Shown here in pieces: positions 1 through 8,107 of a stretch of 20,786 nucleotides of DNA (its first letter is position 1; every line of letters starts with the position of its first letter). A program made the translations under genes and the position numbers. The DNA comes from JAWVZH01 sp033722295. GTDB taxonomy: Bacteria > Bacteroidota > Bacteroidia > Chitinophagales > Saprospiraceae. The stretch lies in contig JAWVZH010000040.1 in NCBI GenBank assembly GCA_033722295.1, forward strand, positions 1 through 20,786, given 5' to 3'. The notes below the pieces were generated by a model that did not search any database, was not told the origin of the DNA, and saw nothing but the letters and a program-made list of their open reading frames with translations.

Positions 1-3000
1 CAGGAAGATGTTTGTGGTGGCACCTGTGGTATAGGTACAGTTTCGAACATTATCCTTAACCCGGACAATGTTTCATACACTCACTTAATGGGCATAGACA
101 GAGATAAATTTTACTTTACCAGCCTTTCGGATGCCCTGAGTGCTGCAGATGCTACATTACTGGCATCTCCAGGGTCACGGCCAGTCCTCTATGTTGAAGA
201 ATTGGCAAGCGGAGATAAGTTTATCGCACCTGAGGTCACAGCGACAGAAAACCTGTCCATCCAGGCAGCGATCAACTATAGTGATACAGGTACAGTTATT
301 CATATCCTTCCAGGCACTATGGTAGAGGGTGCACAGATCGTAATAGACAGAGATATAACGATGATCGGTGCCGGCAAAAAGACATCTACAATTCAACCTG
401 GGTTTAATACAGGAAGCTCTGGAGACTCAAGGGGCTGGATCCTCGTCAATGATGGCGTGGAATTCAATCTTAGTCATCTCACGATGAATGGATCGGGTAA
501 CCTGGTGTATCAGGGTATCCGGCATCGTGGATTTGGAGTTATAGATAGCGTACAATTCACGGAGATCAAGTATAATGAGTCCGGACCTAATTATGCAGGT
601 CTTGCTGTCGTGGCATTTGGAGGGAATGTAGATATCTATAACTCAATGTTTTCGGAAATTGGACGAGTTGGTGTCCTGTATTTTGGTTCAGGGATCACAG
701 GTTCTACTTTCGAGAACAACATGTATACAGGCAAGGGAGACGGTGATTTTTTAGACTACATGCTTGATATAAGTGCCGGTGCTATCGTTGATGTAAAGTC
801 GAGCACAGTATCTGATAACAGGGGTGTAGCATCGTCGGATGGCTCTACTTCTGCCGGTATACTGGTGACAACCTTCTTCGGACCTGGTACTGAGGCTAGA
901 ATTACAGGTTCTACTATTACCGATAACACTGTTGGTATTGCCGTGGGATATAACAATACGGATCAAAGTCTTGTGGAAGCCAATAATAATGACATATACG
1001 GAAATACAGATTTTGGGGTCAGTTCGACAAATCCCGTCGTAGACGCCACACTGAATTGGTGGGGCGATCCCAGTGGGCCATCAGGCGAGGGTTATGGTAC
1101 AGGAGATGCCATTACTGATAATGTGCTATTTTGTCCATGGCTGGATGCTTCGATCACTGCCGGTGGATCGCCTGTTTTAGGGCAGGGTGATGTGAGCCTG
1201 TCGTGTAATGACAGAGTTCATGTAAGTCTGAATGAGAATTGTCAGGCATTACTAGAAGCGGATATGCTCCTTGAGGGAGAACCATTTGATAATGATGATT
1301 TCGAGATTGACGTATGGAAACCTAATGGAGAAAGCATTCCCAATGCTATTCTGAACGGAACTCATATTGGGATGATCCTGACTTACCGGGTAACTCACAG
1401 TTGTTCGAAAACATCGTGCTGGGGTACTCTCATCGTTGAAGATAAATTGATACCCGACCTGCAGTGCCGCGATACTATGACGATTACTGGATGTGAAGAT
1501 GGTACTGAACCCGAGGTTGTTGGATTCCCTCTCGATACTCCCTTTATAGCAACGAGGATCCCTGGTCAAAATGAATTTATAGTCACGGGAGCCGATCCAT
1601 GTGGCGAGGTGAGGCTGAGATATTCAGACGAGATCACAAAAAACGGTTGTGACGCCGAATTTTATACCGAGATAAAGAGAACCTGGGTTGTAGAGGATGC
1701 ATCAGGTAATACGACGTCGTGCATGGAACAAATTGGCGTGCAACCAGGTGATTTTATGAATGTGACATTCCCTCCTGACTTCAATGGATTTGACAAATTT
1801 GTACTGGAATGTGACAATCGTGACAGAGTTGTAAAAACCCAACCTATTGGCGGGATCAATATAGGGTGGAATTCTTTGAAAAATGGACTTCCATCGCCCT
1901 ACGATAAAGTACTGAATGCCTCAGATACCCTTATAGGTACTGGCGCTCCCGAAGGTATTTCGTGCGATCACATCGCTGTGACCTACAAAGACCGGGTTAT
2001 AGAAACCTGTGGACCTAATACTTATAAATTATTCAGGGAATGGAGAGTTTACGATTGGTGTTCAGGAGAGGATTCTGTCCATTTACAAAGCATAAAGGTT
2101 GTAGATACTAAGGCCCCGGTCGTTATCTGTCCCAATATCACACCGGTGATCGTGCCGACCTCACCATGGTCTTGTACGGGATCATATGTCTTACCTGATC
2201 CAATATTTGATCCGAATTACGCCGGTGGGGCTGAAGTTCCTGTCATTCTGCAGGAGTGCAGTGGATACACTTATGAGATACAGCACAAGATAGCATCCGT
2301 AGGTACCTCTGATCCTGATGAGTGCGCCGATGTAGATGAAAGTCAAACCTTCTTTACTACTAATGTGAGAAGATTGCCAAATGGCCAGTTCGAAGTATTC
2401 GATATGCCGCAAGGATGTAACTGGATCAAATATGTTATTACAGATTCATGTGGAAATACCACAATATGCGGTCTTGAGCTGTTTGTGAAAGATTCTGAAA
2501 ATCCCGTTGCCGTATGCGATGAGCACACAGTACTCTCATTGAACGAAAATGGACATGGTCAGCTTTGTGCCGAGGTGGTTGATAACGGAAGCCAGGACAA
2601 TTGTACTTCAAGAGACAGTCTCATCTTCGAGATCAAGCGAATGAGCGAACATGATAGCTTATTCAGGGACTGTATTGCTTTTAATTGCCTTGATGTTGAC
2701 ATAAGTCCTGTGATGGTGGTATTCAGAGTGTACGATCAGGCGGGCAACTACAATGACTGTATGGTAGAGGTCAGTGTTCAGGACAAGATCGCACCGGTGA
2801 TAGAATGTCCCCCTGCTATTACATTGCATTGTACTGAAGATTATACCGACGACAGCGTAACCGGTATACCTCAGGTGGACGATCAGTGCGGTAGTCCTAA
2901 ACTAAGATCGAGAATAGTAGTGGAAAACATCAATGATTGTGGGATTGGTTTCGTGATCAAAAGATGGAGAGTTGAAGATAACGGCGGTCTCTTTGCGGTA

Positions 3001-5175
3001 TGTGATCAAAGGATAGACCTAATTGATGATACGCCGTTTGATAGTACCAATATCATATGGCCTGCTGATTATACAGTAGATGGATGTGACGAAGTGGATG
3101 CGCATCCGAATAATTTGCCAACGCCTTATGGATGGCCGCGATATGAAAACGATGATTGTGCCCAGCCAGTAGCTGGTTATGAAGACGATATTCACTATAG
3201 TTCTAACCTGTATTGTATCAAAATCATCAGAACCTGGGAGGTTATAGACTGGTGTCAATACGATATCAATACGGGTAGAGGCGGACGATGGACATATGTT
3301 CAAACCATATATCTGGAAAACGACGTTGCTCCGCAAATAGTCAACAGTACTTGTGAGGACATAACCGTCTGTGCCGAAGGTAACTGTGAGGGACTTGTAG
3401 AATTTGAACTGGCGGCAACGGATGACTGTACGCCGTCTGACGAATTGGTGTGGAGTTATGAGATCAGAGAAATTCCATCGCGTCGTGTGATAGAGAACGG
3501 ACTTGGTAATACCTACAGCAGGAGATTGCCTGGTGGCCAGTACAGGTTCACATTTACCGTAAAAGACGCCTGTGGCAATGAAACAGAATGTAGCTCTGAT
3601 GTGACGATCAGGGATTGTAAGGAGCCAACTCCATATTGCAAACCAGGAATTATTACGACCATCATGCCGACTACCGGCTATGTCGATATCTGGGCCAGTG
3701 ATTTCAATGATGGCAGCTTCGATAACTGTACTGATACTGTTGATCTGAGATATTCATTTTCTAGCGATGTGGATGACAGGTCACGCAGAGTCACCTGTGA
3801 TAGTCTCAACGGACAGGTAGCAGATACTTTTGAGTATGAAATGTGGGTGACAGATCTGGATGGTAATCAGGACTTTTGTCGTGTGACCATTATAGTGCAG
3901 GATAATCAAGACGTATGTAACAACAGTCCGGCACCTACAGTAGCGGTCGGCGGCGAGATCTATACTGAAGAGCGGGATATGATCGAGTCAGTAAAGGTTG
4001 ACCTGATGCATCGAAAGGTTTACAGCAGGGACATGAATACCAAAGGTGATGGGAAATATGCCTTCCATGATCTGATCAAAGATGATGAGTATGCCATAGT
4101 ACCACAAAGAAACGATGACCATCTTAACGGTATTAGTACAGCAGATCTCGTGCTGATTCAGCGCTATCTGCTCGGTAAGTCTGAGCTGGATTCTCCTTAT
4201 AAGATAATAGCTGCAGATGCGAACGGCACGAGTTCAGTGAGTGCTTCTGATATAGCTGCTCTGAGGAAGCTTATACTTGGTATTTATTCTGAATTACCAA
4301 ATGTCAATAGCTGGAGATTTATCGATGCACAACATACATTCACAGATCCGGGTGATCCATGGTTGGATCCATTTTATGAAACGATCAGCTACAGCAATCT
4401 TGATTCTGACAAGATGAACACTGATTTCGTAGGAATCAAAGTGGGAGATGTCAACGGTGATGTTGTTGCCAATGGCCATGATAATAATCAGACTAGAAAT
4501 CAGGCTACACTTACCCTGGTTGCTGAAGAGCAAGTCGTTGCACCAGGTGAACTAACTGGTATCCAGGTTAGACCGAGTCAGTCGGTATTGCTTCAGGGTT
4601 ATCAGATGACCCTCGAATTGATCGATGCAGAATTCGTATCATTAACATCGGAGGTGATAGACATTTCAACTGGTAATTATCACTTCAATGAAACTGATGG
4701 TATTTTGACAGTGAGCTGGAATGCGAATGAGGTAGTCAATGTCAACAATAAAGAGGCATTGTTTACCCTGACCATTGAACCTCGAAAAGCAGCTATGTCT
4801 TCAGAAATGGTTTTCCTTTCCTCTTCTGTAACAAGGGCGGAAGCTTATATAGAGGATTTGGAGGTTGTTGATCTGGAACTTAGGTTTGAGGATGAGGTAG
4901 CTGAAAGTGGAGCCGGGATGAAATTATATCAGAATATTCCTAATCCATTCAGCACTTCGACAGTGATACCATTCGAATTGCCAAGAGCAGATGACGCTAA
5001 ATTGACAGTTTTCGATGTCACCGGCAAGGTCCAATTGAAGGTGCATATTGAAGGCAAAAAAGGATACAATGAATTCCAATTGAACGTTGATCGCCTGTCG
5101 CAAGGTGTGCTTTATTATCAACTAGAATCCAATAAAGAGATAGCGACAAGAAGAATGTTGCTGTTAAACAAGTAA
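1..5175 (+). CDS. Giant T9SS-secreted surface protein with beta-helix, HYR-like repeats, dockerin-like and cohesin-like domains (5' end missing)
   Basis: The reading frame is open from the first base, so the gene begins upstream of the window; the ATG at 88 is probably internal. Numbering from the first visible codon (1724 residues): about 87-385 resemble a right-handed beta-helix of the pectate-lyase/NosD fold, with Asn/Gly-rich rungs and a closing NWWGDPSGP motif. About 390-1300 are Cys-rich HYR-like beta-sandwich repeats. A short Ig/carboxypeptidase-regulatory-like module follows. A dockerin-like EF-hand pair lies at 1374-1445 (NGISTADL, then DANGTSSVSASD), a cohesin-like beta domain at about 1502-1630, and a type A T9SS sorting domain at 1641-1724 (LYQNIPNPF, then GVLYYQL). 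Such proteins are exported by T9SS and attached to the cell surface or released. Adhesion or glycan binding is my inference; no catalytic residues are identifiable. A strong terminator follows, so the gene ends its transcript. Confidence 0.88.
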   Translation, partial: QEDVCGGTCGIGTVSNIILNPDNVSYTHLMGIDRDKFYFTSLSDALSAADATLLASPGSRPVLYVEELASGDKFIAPEVTATENLSIQAAINYSDTGTVIHILPGTMVEGAQIVIDRDITMIGAGKKTSTIQPGFNTGSSGDSRGWILVNDGVEFNLSHLTMNGSGNLVYQGIRHRGFGVIDSVQFTEIKYNESGPNYAGLAVVAFGGNVDIYNSMFSEIGRVGVLYFGSGITGSTFENNMYTGKGDGDFLDYMLDISAGAIVDVKSSTVSDNRGVASSDGSTSAGILVTTFFGPGTEARITGSTITDNTVGIAVGYNNTDQSLVEANNNDIYGNTDFGVSSTNPVVDATLNWWGDPSGPSGEGYGTGDAITDNVLFCPWLDASITAGGSPVLGQGDVSLSCNDRVHVSLNENCQALLEADMLLEGEPFDNDDFEIDVWKPNGESIPNAILNGTHIGMILTYRVTHSCSKTSCWGTLIVEDKLIPDLQCRDTMTITGCEDGTEPEVVGFPLDTPFIATRIPGQNEFIVTGADPCGEVRLRYSDEITKNGCDAEFYTEIKRTWVVEDASGNTTSCMEQIGVQPGDFMNVTFPPDFNGFDKFVLECDNRDRVVKTQPIGGINIGWNSLKNGLPSPYDKVLNASDTLIGTGAPEGISCDHIAVTYKDRVIETCGPNTYKLFREWRVYDWCSGEDSVHLQSIKVVDTKAPVVICPNITPVIVPTSPWSCTGSYVLPDPIFDPNYAGGAEVPVILQECSGYTYEIQHKIASVGTSDPDECADVDESQTFFTTNVRRLPNGQFEVFDMPQGCNWIKYVITDSCGNTTICGLELFVKDSENPVAVCDEHTVLSLNENGHGQLCAEVVDNGSQDNCTSRDSLIFEIKRMSEHDSLFRDCIAFNCLDVDISPVMVVFRVYDQAGNYNDCMVEVSVQDKIAPVIECPPAITLHCTEDYTDDSVTGIPQVDDQCGSPKLRSRIVVENINDCGIGFVIKRWRVEDNGGLFAVCDQRIDLIDDTPFDSTNIIWPADYTVDGCDEVDAHPNNLPTPYGWPRYENDDCAQPVAGYEDDIHYSSNLYCIKIIRTWEVIDWCQYDINTGRGGRWTYVQTIYLENDVAPQIVNSTCEDITVCAEGNCEGLVEFELAATDDCTPSDELVWSYEIREIPSRRVIENGLGNTYSRRLPGGQYRFTFTVKDACGNETECSSDVTIRDCKEPTPYCKPGIITTIMPTTGYVDIWASDFNDGSFDNCTDTVDLRYSFSSDVDDRSRRVTCDSLNGQVADTFEYEMWVTDLDGNQDFCRVTIIVQDNQDVCNNSPAPTVAVGGEIYTEERDMIESVKVDLMHRKVYSRDMNTKGDGKYAFHDLIKDDEYAIVPQRNDDHLNGISTADLVLIQRYLLGKSELDSPYKIIAADANGTSSVSASDIAALRKLILGIYSELPNVNSWRFIDAQHTFTDPGDPWLDPFYETISYSNLDSDKMNTDFVGIKVGDVNGDVVANGHDNNQTRNQATLTLVAEEQVVAPGELTGIQVRPSQSVLLQGYQMTLELIDAEFVSLTSEVIDISTGNYHFNETDGILTVSWNANEVVNVNNKEALFTLTIEPRKAAMSSEMVFLSSSVTRAEAYIEDLEVVDLELRFEDEVAESGAGMKLYQNIPNPFSTSTVIPFELPRADDAKLTVFDVTGKVQLKVHIEGKKGYNEFQLNVDRLSQGVLYYQLESNKEIATRRMLLLNK
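1165..3918 (+). repeat. Tandem Cys-rich HYR-like modules within the giant surface protein
   Basis: This part of the coding region repeats a degenerate unit: W/F-x-V-x-D, then G-N or an equivalent, then a Cys, and a closing V-x-D strand that leads into the next module's A-P-x-x-x-C-P. Copies are visible near 1675 (RTWVVEDASGN), 2035 (EWRVYDWCSG), 2430 (KYVITDSCGN), 2720 (VFRVYDQAGN), 2960 (KRWRVEDNGG), 3225 (RTWEVIDWCQY), 3545 (FTVKDACGN) and 3835 (MWVTDLDGN). The copies are diverged at DNA level, so this is an old protein repeat rather than a recent duplication. HYR domains are immunoglobulin-like folds often found in bacterial surface proteins. The frequent Cys suggests disulphide bonds formed after export, which is an inference. 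Confidence 0.75.
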
Positions 5176-5198
5176 TAGGTATCAGTCTTTTAGATATT

Positions 5199-5227
5199 AG
5201 GGCGTCCCTTCGGGATGCCCTTTTTTA
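5199..5227 (+). terminator. Strong intrinsic terminator after the giant surface protein gene
   Basis: A 10-bp stem (5199-5208 pairing with 5212-5221, one G-T wobble) closes on a three-base TTC loop and is followed directly by a T-rich run. It lies about 24 bases after the stop codon at 5175 and separates the surface protein gene from the oxidoreductase gene at 5317. Confidence 0.88.
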
Positions 5228-5261
5228 TTTTTTCAATTCATCTCAGATAAGGGAACGCTGT

Positions 5262-5290
5262 TTTGTTGAGATCGATTTTATTGTATTTTG
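5262..5290 (+). promoter_or_regulatory. Candidate Bacteroidota-type promoter for the MDR oxidoreductase gene
   Basis: TTTG at 5262-5265 and TATTTTG at 5284-5290 are 18 bases apart. This resembles the -33 TTTG and -7 TAnnTTTG elements known for the Bacteroidota primary sigma factor, although the -7 element is one T short. The inferred start of transcription would leave a leader of roughly 20 bases before the ATG at 5317. The position directly after a strong terminator supports a new promoter here. Confidence 0.4.
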
Positions 5291-5316
5291 TTAAAACACG
5301 TTTTATCTGATAGTAA

Positions 5317-6279
5317 ATGAAAGCTTTAGTATTAAAGAAAGAAAACTCCTTTCCTGTCCTAAGTGAAGTTGATCGTCCGAAAGCGCCGGAATCACATGTG
5401 ATATTAGAAACGCGTGCTGCAGCCCTTAACCGGCGTGATTACTGGATATGTAAGGGTAAGTATCCCAAGATCGAATATCCCGTTATACTTGGTTCCGATG
5501 TTTGTGGACTACTGGAAGGTGAGTCCATGATTGTGAACCCTGGATTCGAATGGGGCGATGATGAACGAGTGCAGTCCAAAAAGTTCAATATCCTCGGATT
5601 GCCAACAGATGGTGCTTTGGCTGAATATGTGTCCGTACCGAAAAAAGCCGTTTACCCAAAGCCGTCTCATCTCTCTGAACCTCAAGCAGCAGCTTTGCCA
5701 CTTGCAGGCGTTACGGCTTACCGGGCGTTGTTCACCAGAGCCGGGTTGAAGGAAGGGGAAAGCTTGCTGGTATCGGGAGCAGGAGGTGGCGTTGCATCCG
5801 TGGCTATGCAGTTTGGCCTGGCTGTAGGTGCGGAGGTTTATGTGACCTCAGGGCTCGACGACAAGGTTGGGAAAGCCATCGAGTTGGGAGCTCAGGGAGG
5901 TGTCAATTACAAGAGAGAAGGATGGATGGACAAGTTGAAGGAAATGTCCTCCGGTTTTGATGTGATCATTGACAGTGCAGCAGGGGAGGGATTCAAACAT
6001 CTTGTGAAATTAATGAATCCCGGTGGCCGCATCGTTTTTTATGGTGGCACCAGGGGAGCGATCGACGCTCTGAATCCACAATTTATATTCTGGCGTCAAT
6101 TGAGCATCATGGGAAGCACAATGGGAAGTCCACGAGATTTTGAGGATATGTTGAAATTCGTGGATCAACATAAGATTACGCCACTGGTTGACAGGGCTTA
6201 TAAATTCAAGGAAGTTGACCAGGCCTTTGAAAGACTGTCCGAATACGACCAGTTTGGCAAGATCGTAATGATGCCCTGA
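5317..6279 (+). CDS. Zinc-independent MDR family oxidoreductase (quinone oxidoreductase-like)
   Basis: The 320-residue product has the two-domain layout of medium-chain dehydrogenases/reductases. A GroES-like N-terminal half (about 1-125) is followed by a Rossmann domain with the nucleotide-binding motif GAGGGVASVA (about 154-163). The segment VILGSDVCG (about 57-64) sits where zinc alcohol dehydrogenases carry GHE, and no four-Cys structural zinc cluster is present. It therefore belongs to the zinc-free quinone oxidoreductase/enoyl reductase branch, which reduces quinones, enones or related substrates with NAD(P)H. The exact substrate cannot be read from sequence. The ATG lacks a clear Shine-Dalgarno sequence, which is usual in this phylum. 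The stop codon overlaps the next start in TGATG, suggesting translational coupling with the phosphoesterase gene. Confidence 0.85.
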   Translation: MKALVLKKENSFPVLSEVDRPKAPESHVILETRAAALNRRDYWICKGKYPKIEYPVILGSDVCGLLEGESMIVNPGFEWGDDERVQSKKFNILGLPTDGALAEYVSVPKKAVYPKPSHLSEPQAAALPLAGVTAYRALFTRAGLKEGESLLVSGAGGGVASVAMQFGLAVGAEVYVTSGLDDKVGKAIELGAQGGVNYKREGWMDKLKEMSSGFDVIIDSAAGEGFKHLVKLMNPGGRIVFYGGTRGAIDALNPQFIFWRQLSIMGSTMGSPRDFEDMLKFVDQHKITPLVDRAYKFKEVDQAFERLSEYDQFGKIVMMP

Positions 6280-6773
6280 TGAGGATCGCCCTGATTTCTG
6301 ACACTCATGGTCTTATCCCGGACGATGTCTTGCCTTATTTGCGTAAATGCGATGAGGTTTGGCATGCGGGCGATATAGGCGATATTGGAGCGATGGCCCA
6401 GATACCGGATGAAAGAAGGCGTCATTGGGTCTGGGGCAATATCGATGATCACCGTATAAGACAATCAACTCAGGAGTACGATTTTTTCGAAATTGAAGGA
6501 GTTAGGACACTGATCATCCACATCGGAGGATACCCCGGGAGATACCAGCAAAAGGCGCGATTGTTGATCGAGGATCTGAATCCTGACCTATTCATATCGG
6601 GACATTCACATATATTGAAGATCATGCGTGACCATCAAAACGGACTGATCCACTTCAATCCGGGGGCCTGTGGCTTTAAAGGATTTCATAAGAAAAGAAC
6701 CTTTATACGATTCGATATAAATACTGGGAAAATCGAAAATGTCGAGGTCATAGAATTGTCTCGGCATAAGTGA
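6279..6773 (+). CDS. YfcE-type metallophosphoesterase
   Basis: The 164-residue product matches the small calcineurin-like phosphoesterase family (YfcE/MJ0936 type), which hydrolyses phosphodiesters with two metal ions. Metal-binding and catalytic motifs appear in order: SDTH (D8, H10), HAGDIGD (D32), GNID (N54), a single His at 81 in IHIGG, and GHSH (H109, H111), followed by NPGACG. All expected ligands seem present, so the enzyme is probably active. Its length is normal for the family and it has no signal peptide, so it is cytoplasmic. The start overlaps the stop of the oxidoreductase gene by one base, so the two are almost certainly co-transcribed. The physiological substrate is unknown. 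Confidence 0.88.
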   Translation: MRIALISDTHGLIPDDVLPYLRKCDEVWHAGDIGDIGAMAQIPDERRRHWVWGNIDDHRIRQSTQEYDFFEIEGVRTLIIHIGGYPGRYQQKARLLIEDLNPDLFISGHSHILKIMRDHQNGLIHFNPGACGFKGFHKKRTFIRFDINTGKIENVEVIELSRHK

Positions 6774-6787
6774 TCATTGATGATCAT
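6771..6787. terminator. Weak bidirectional hairpin between convergent genes
   Basis: TGATCA at 6771-6776 and again at 6781-6786 form a 6-bp stem with a TTGA loop, followed by a short T run on the plus strand. It sits between the convergent stops at 6773 and 6784 and includes the stop codon of the minus-strand gene. The stem is short and AT-rich, so termination here is tentative. Confidence 0.35.
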
Positions 6788-7989
6788 TTTTCAGAGATCT
6801 TAAGGGCCTTTTCAAGGTCTGCTATAAGGTCATTCTTGTTCTCAATACCTACCGATAGCCTGATGAGGCCATCATCAATTGAATATTCCTTTCGCAATTC
6901 TTCGCTGACGTTGATATGGCTCGATGTCGCAGGATGAAGAACAAGGCTGTCCACGTCACCAAGGGTAGGAGCCATTTTACATATCTCAAGGCTGTCGATG
7001 AGTTTTAACGCACGCCTTTGACCACCCCGGACGGAAAAGCTCAACATTGCGCCGAAATCACTCATTTGTTTCTTTGCGATATCATGCCCGACAAAGCTGG
7101 TCAGGCCGGGATAGTTCACCCGGATCACATCTGAATGTTGATCCAGATGTTGAGCTACAGCCAGGGCATTTTCGCATTGCCGATCCATTCTGAGTGGCAA
7201 GGTCTTTATACCATTGTTTACTAGCCAGGCATCAAAGGCATTGGTGTTGGTCCCTGTAAGTTTCATAGTTTTCCAGATCTCAGGCCAGAGATTGTCATCT
7301 TTCTTACCTACTATCACACCTGCCATACCAGATCCATGACCATTGAGGTATTTTGTCGTGCTGTGTATGACAAAATCACAATTCATGGCTAAAGGGCGTT
7401 GCAAGTAAGGCGTGGCGAAAGTGTTATCAATTACAGTGTAGCAATTGTAGGTTTTTGCCAAACCTGTGATCACCTCGATATCAACACAATCCAGAGTTGG
7501 GTTGGCGGGAGTTTCCAGATAGATCAGCCGGATTTGGTCATTCTTCTTTAAAGCTGCCTCAACGCTCTTCAGATCTTTAAAATTGATAAATGAAACCTCC
7601 ACTTGTAAAGGTTGGTAAACCGTGTTGAACAACTCAGTGGTACCACCATAAAGGTTGCCCTGTGTCAACACGCACTGACCTGGCTTCAAAAGAGCCAGTA
7701 AGAGTGTATGGATCGCACTCATGCCACTTGAAGTCATCAATGCCCGACCTTCCATCCCGGTATTATGGGTTTCCAGACGGGCTATCTTCTCCTCGACGGC
7801 ATTGACCGTTGGATTTGAATATCTGCTGTAAACGAAACCATCTTTCTTCCCCTGAAAGATCTTGACCGCATCATCTACTTGGCGGAAGTCAAATGAAGAA
7901 CTTGCGTATATCGGTAATACGTGTGGTGTCACATCGCTGGTATTCGGGTCTTGAAGACATTTCGTGCTGAACTCCAGATCTTTGGCCAT
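6784..7989 (-). CDS. Trans-sulfuration family PLP-dependent enzyme (cystathionine/methionine gamma-lyase or cystathionine gamma-synthase type)
   Basis: The 401-residue product belongs to the Cys/Met metabolism PLP enzyme family. Visible hallmarks are YSRYSNPT (54-61), SSGMSAIHTLLLAL with the cofactor-binding loop, LYGGTTELF (113-121), IDNTFATPY (187-195), and STTKYLNGH with the Schiff-base lysine K213. Length is typical for cystathionine gamma-lyase, cystathionine gamma-synthase or methionine gamma-lyase, and shorter than O-acetylhomoserine sulfhydrylases (about 430). The residue after LYG is Gly, where Pseudomonas-type methionine gamma-lyase has a Cys, so that exact activity is less likely. 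The segment LHPATSSHINVSEELRK is lyase-like. The choice between making and breaking cystathionine cannot be settled here. The gene stands alone, between a convergent pair and a divergent operon. Confidence 0.85.
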   Translation of the reverse strand: MAKDLEFSTKCLQDPNTSDVTPHVLPIYASSSFDFRQVDDAVKIFQGKKDGFVYSRYSNPTVNAVEEKIARLETHNTGMEGRALMTSSGMSAIHTLLLALLKPGQCVLTQGNLYGGTTELFNTVYQPLQVEVSFINFKDLKSVEAALKKNDQIRLIYLETPANPTLDCVDIEVITGLAKTYNCYTVIDNTFATPYLQRPLAMNCDFVIHSTTKYLNGHGSGMAGVIVGKKDDNLWPEIWKTMKLTGTNTNAFDAWLVNNGIKTLPLRMDRQCENALAVAQHLDQHSDVIRVNYPGLTSFVGHDIAKKQMSDFGAMLSFSVRGGQRRALKLIDSLEICKMAPTLGDVDSLVLHPATSSHINVSEELRKEYSIDDGLIRLSVGIENKNDLIADLEKALKISEK

Positions 7990-8017
7990 AATGTATGCTT
8001 TGAAGTTAATAGGAAAC

Positions 8018-8025
8018 CAAATTTA
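8018..8025 (-). promoter_or_regulatory. Candidate -7 element for the PLP enzyme gene
   Basis: On the minus strand, bases 8025 to 8018 read TAAATTTG, an exact match to the Bacteroidota -7 consensus TAnnTTTG, about 28 bases upstream of the ATG at 7989. No TTTG was found at the usual -33 spacing, so the call rests on one element and its position. Confidence 0.3.
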
Positions 8026-8107
8026 CATTGTGGTGTTGAGCCTGGGAGCTCAGACCAGAAAAATTTTCAAAATGACCGCATTAGAATAGCCTTGTTATTT
8101 TTGCATC

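Noticed and set aside
88..90. ATG at 88 as the true start of the giant surface protein
   Set aside because: The frame is open to base 1, no signal peptide follows the ATG, and a T9SS cargo needs one, so the gene must begin upstream.
8096..8103. TATTTTTG, an exact -7 consensus match just before the rluD-type gene
   Set aside because: It is only 4 bases before the ATG at 8108, so transcription would begin at or inside the start codon. No -33 partner was seen. It is probably chance in an AT-rich spacer, unless the message is leaderless.
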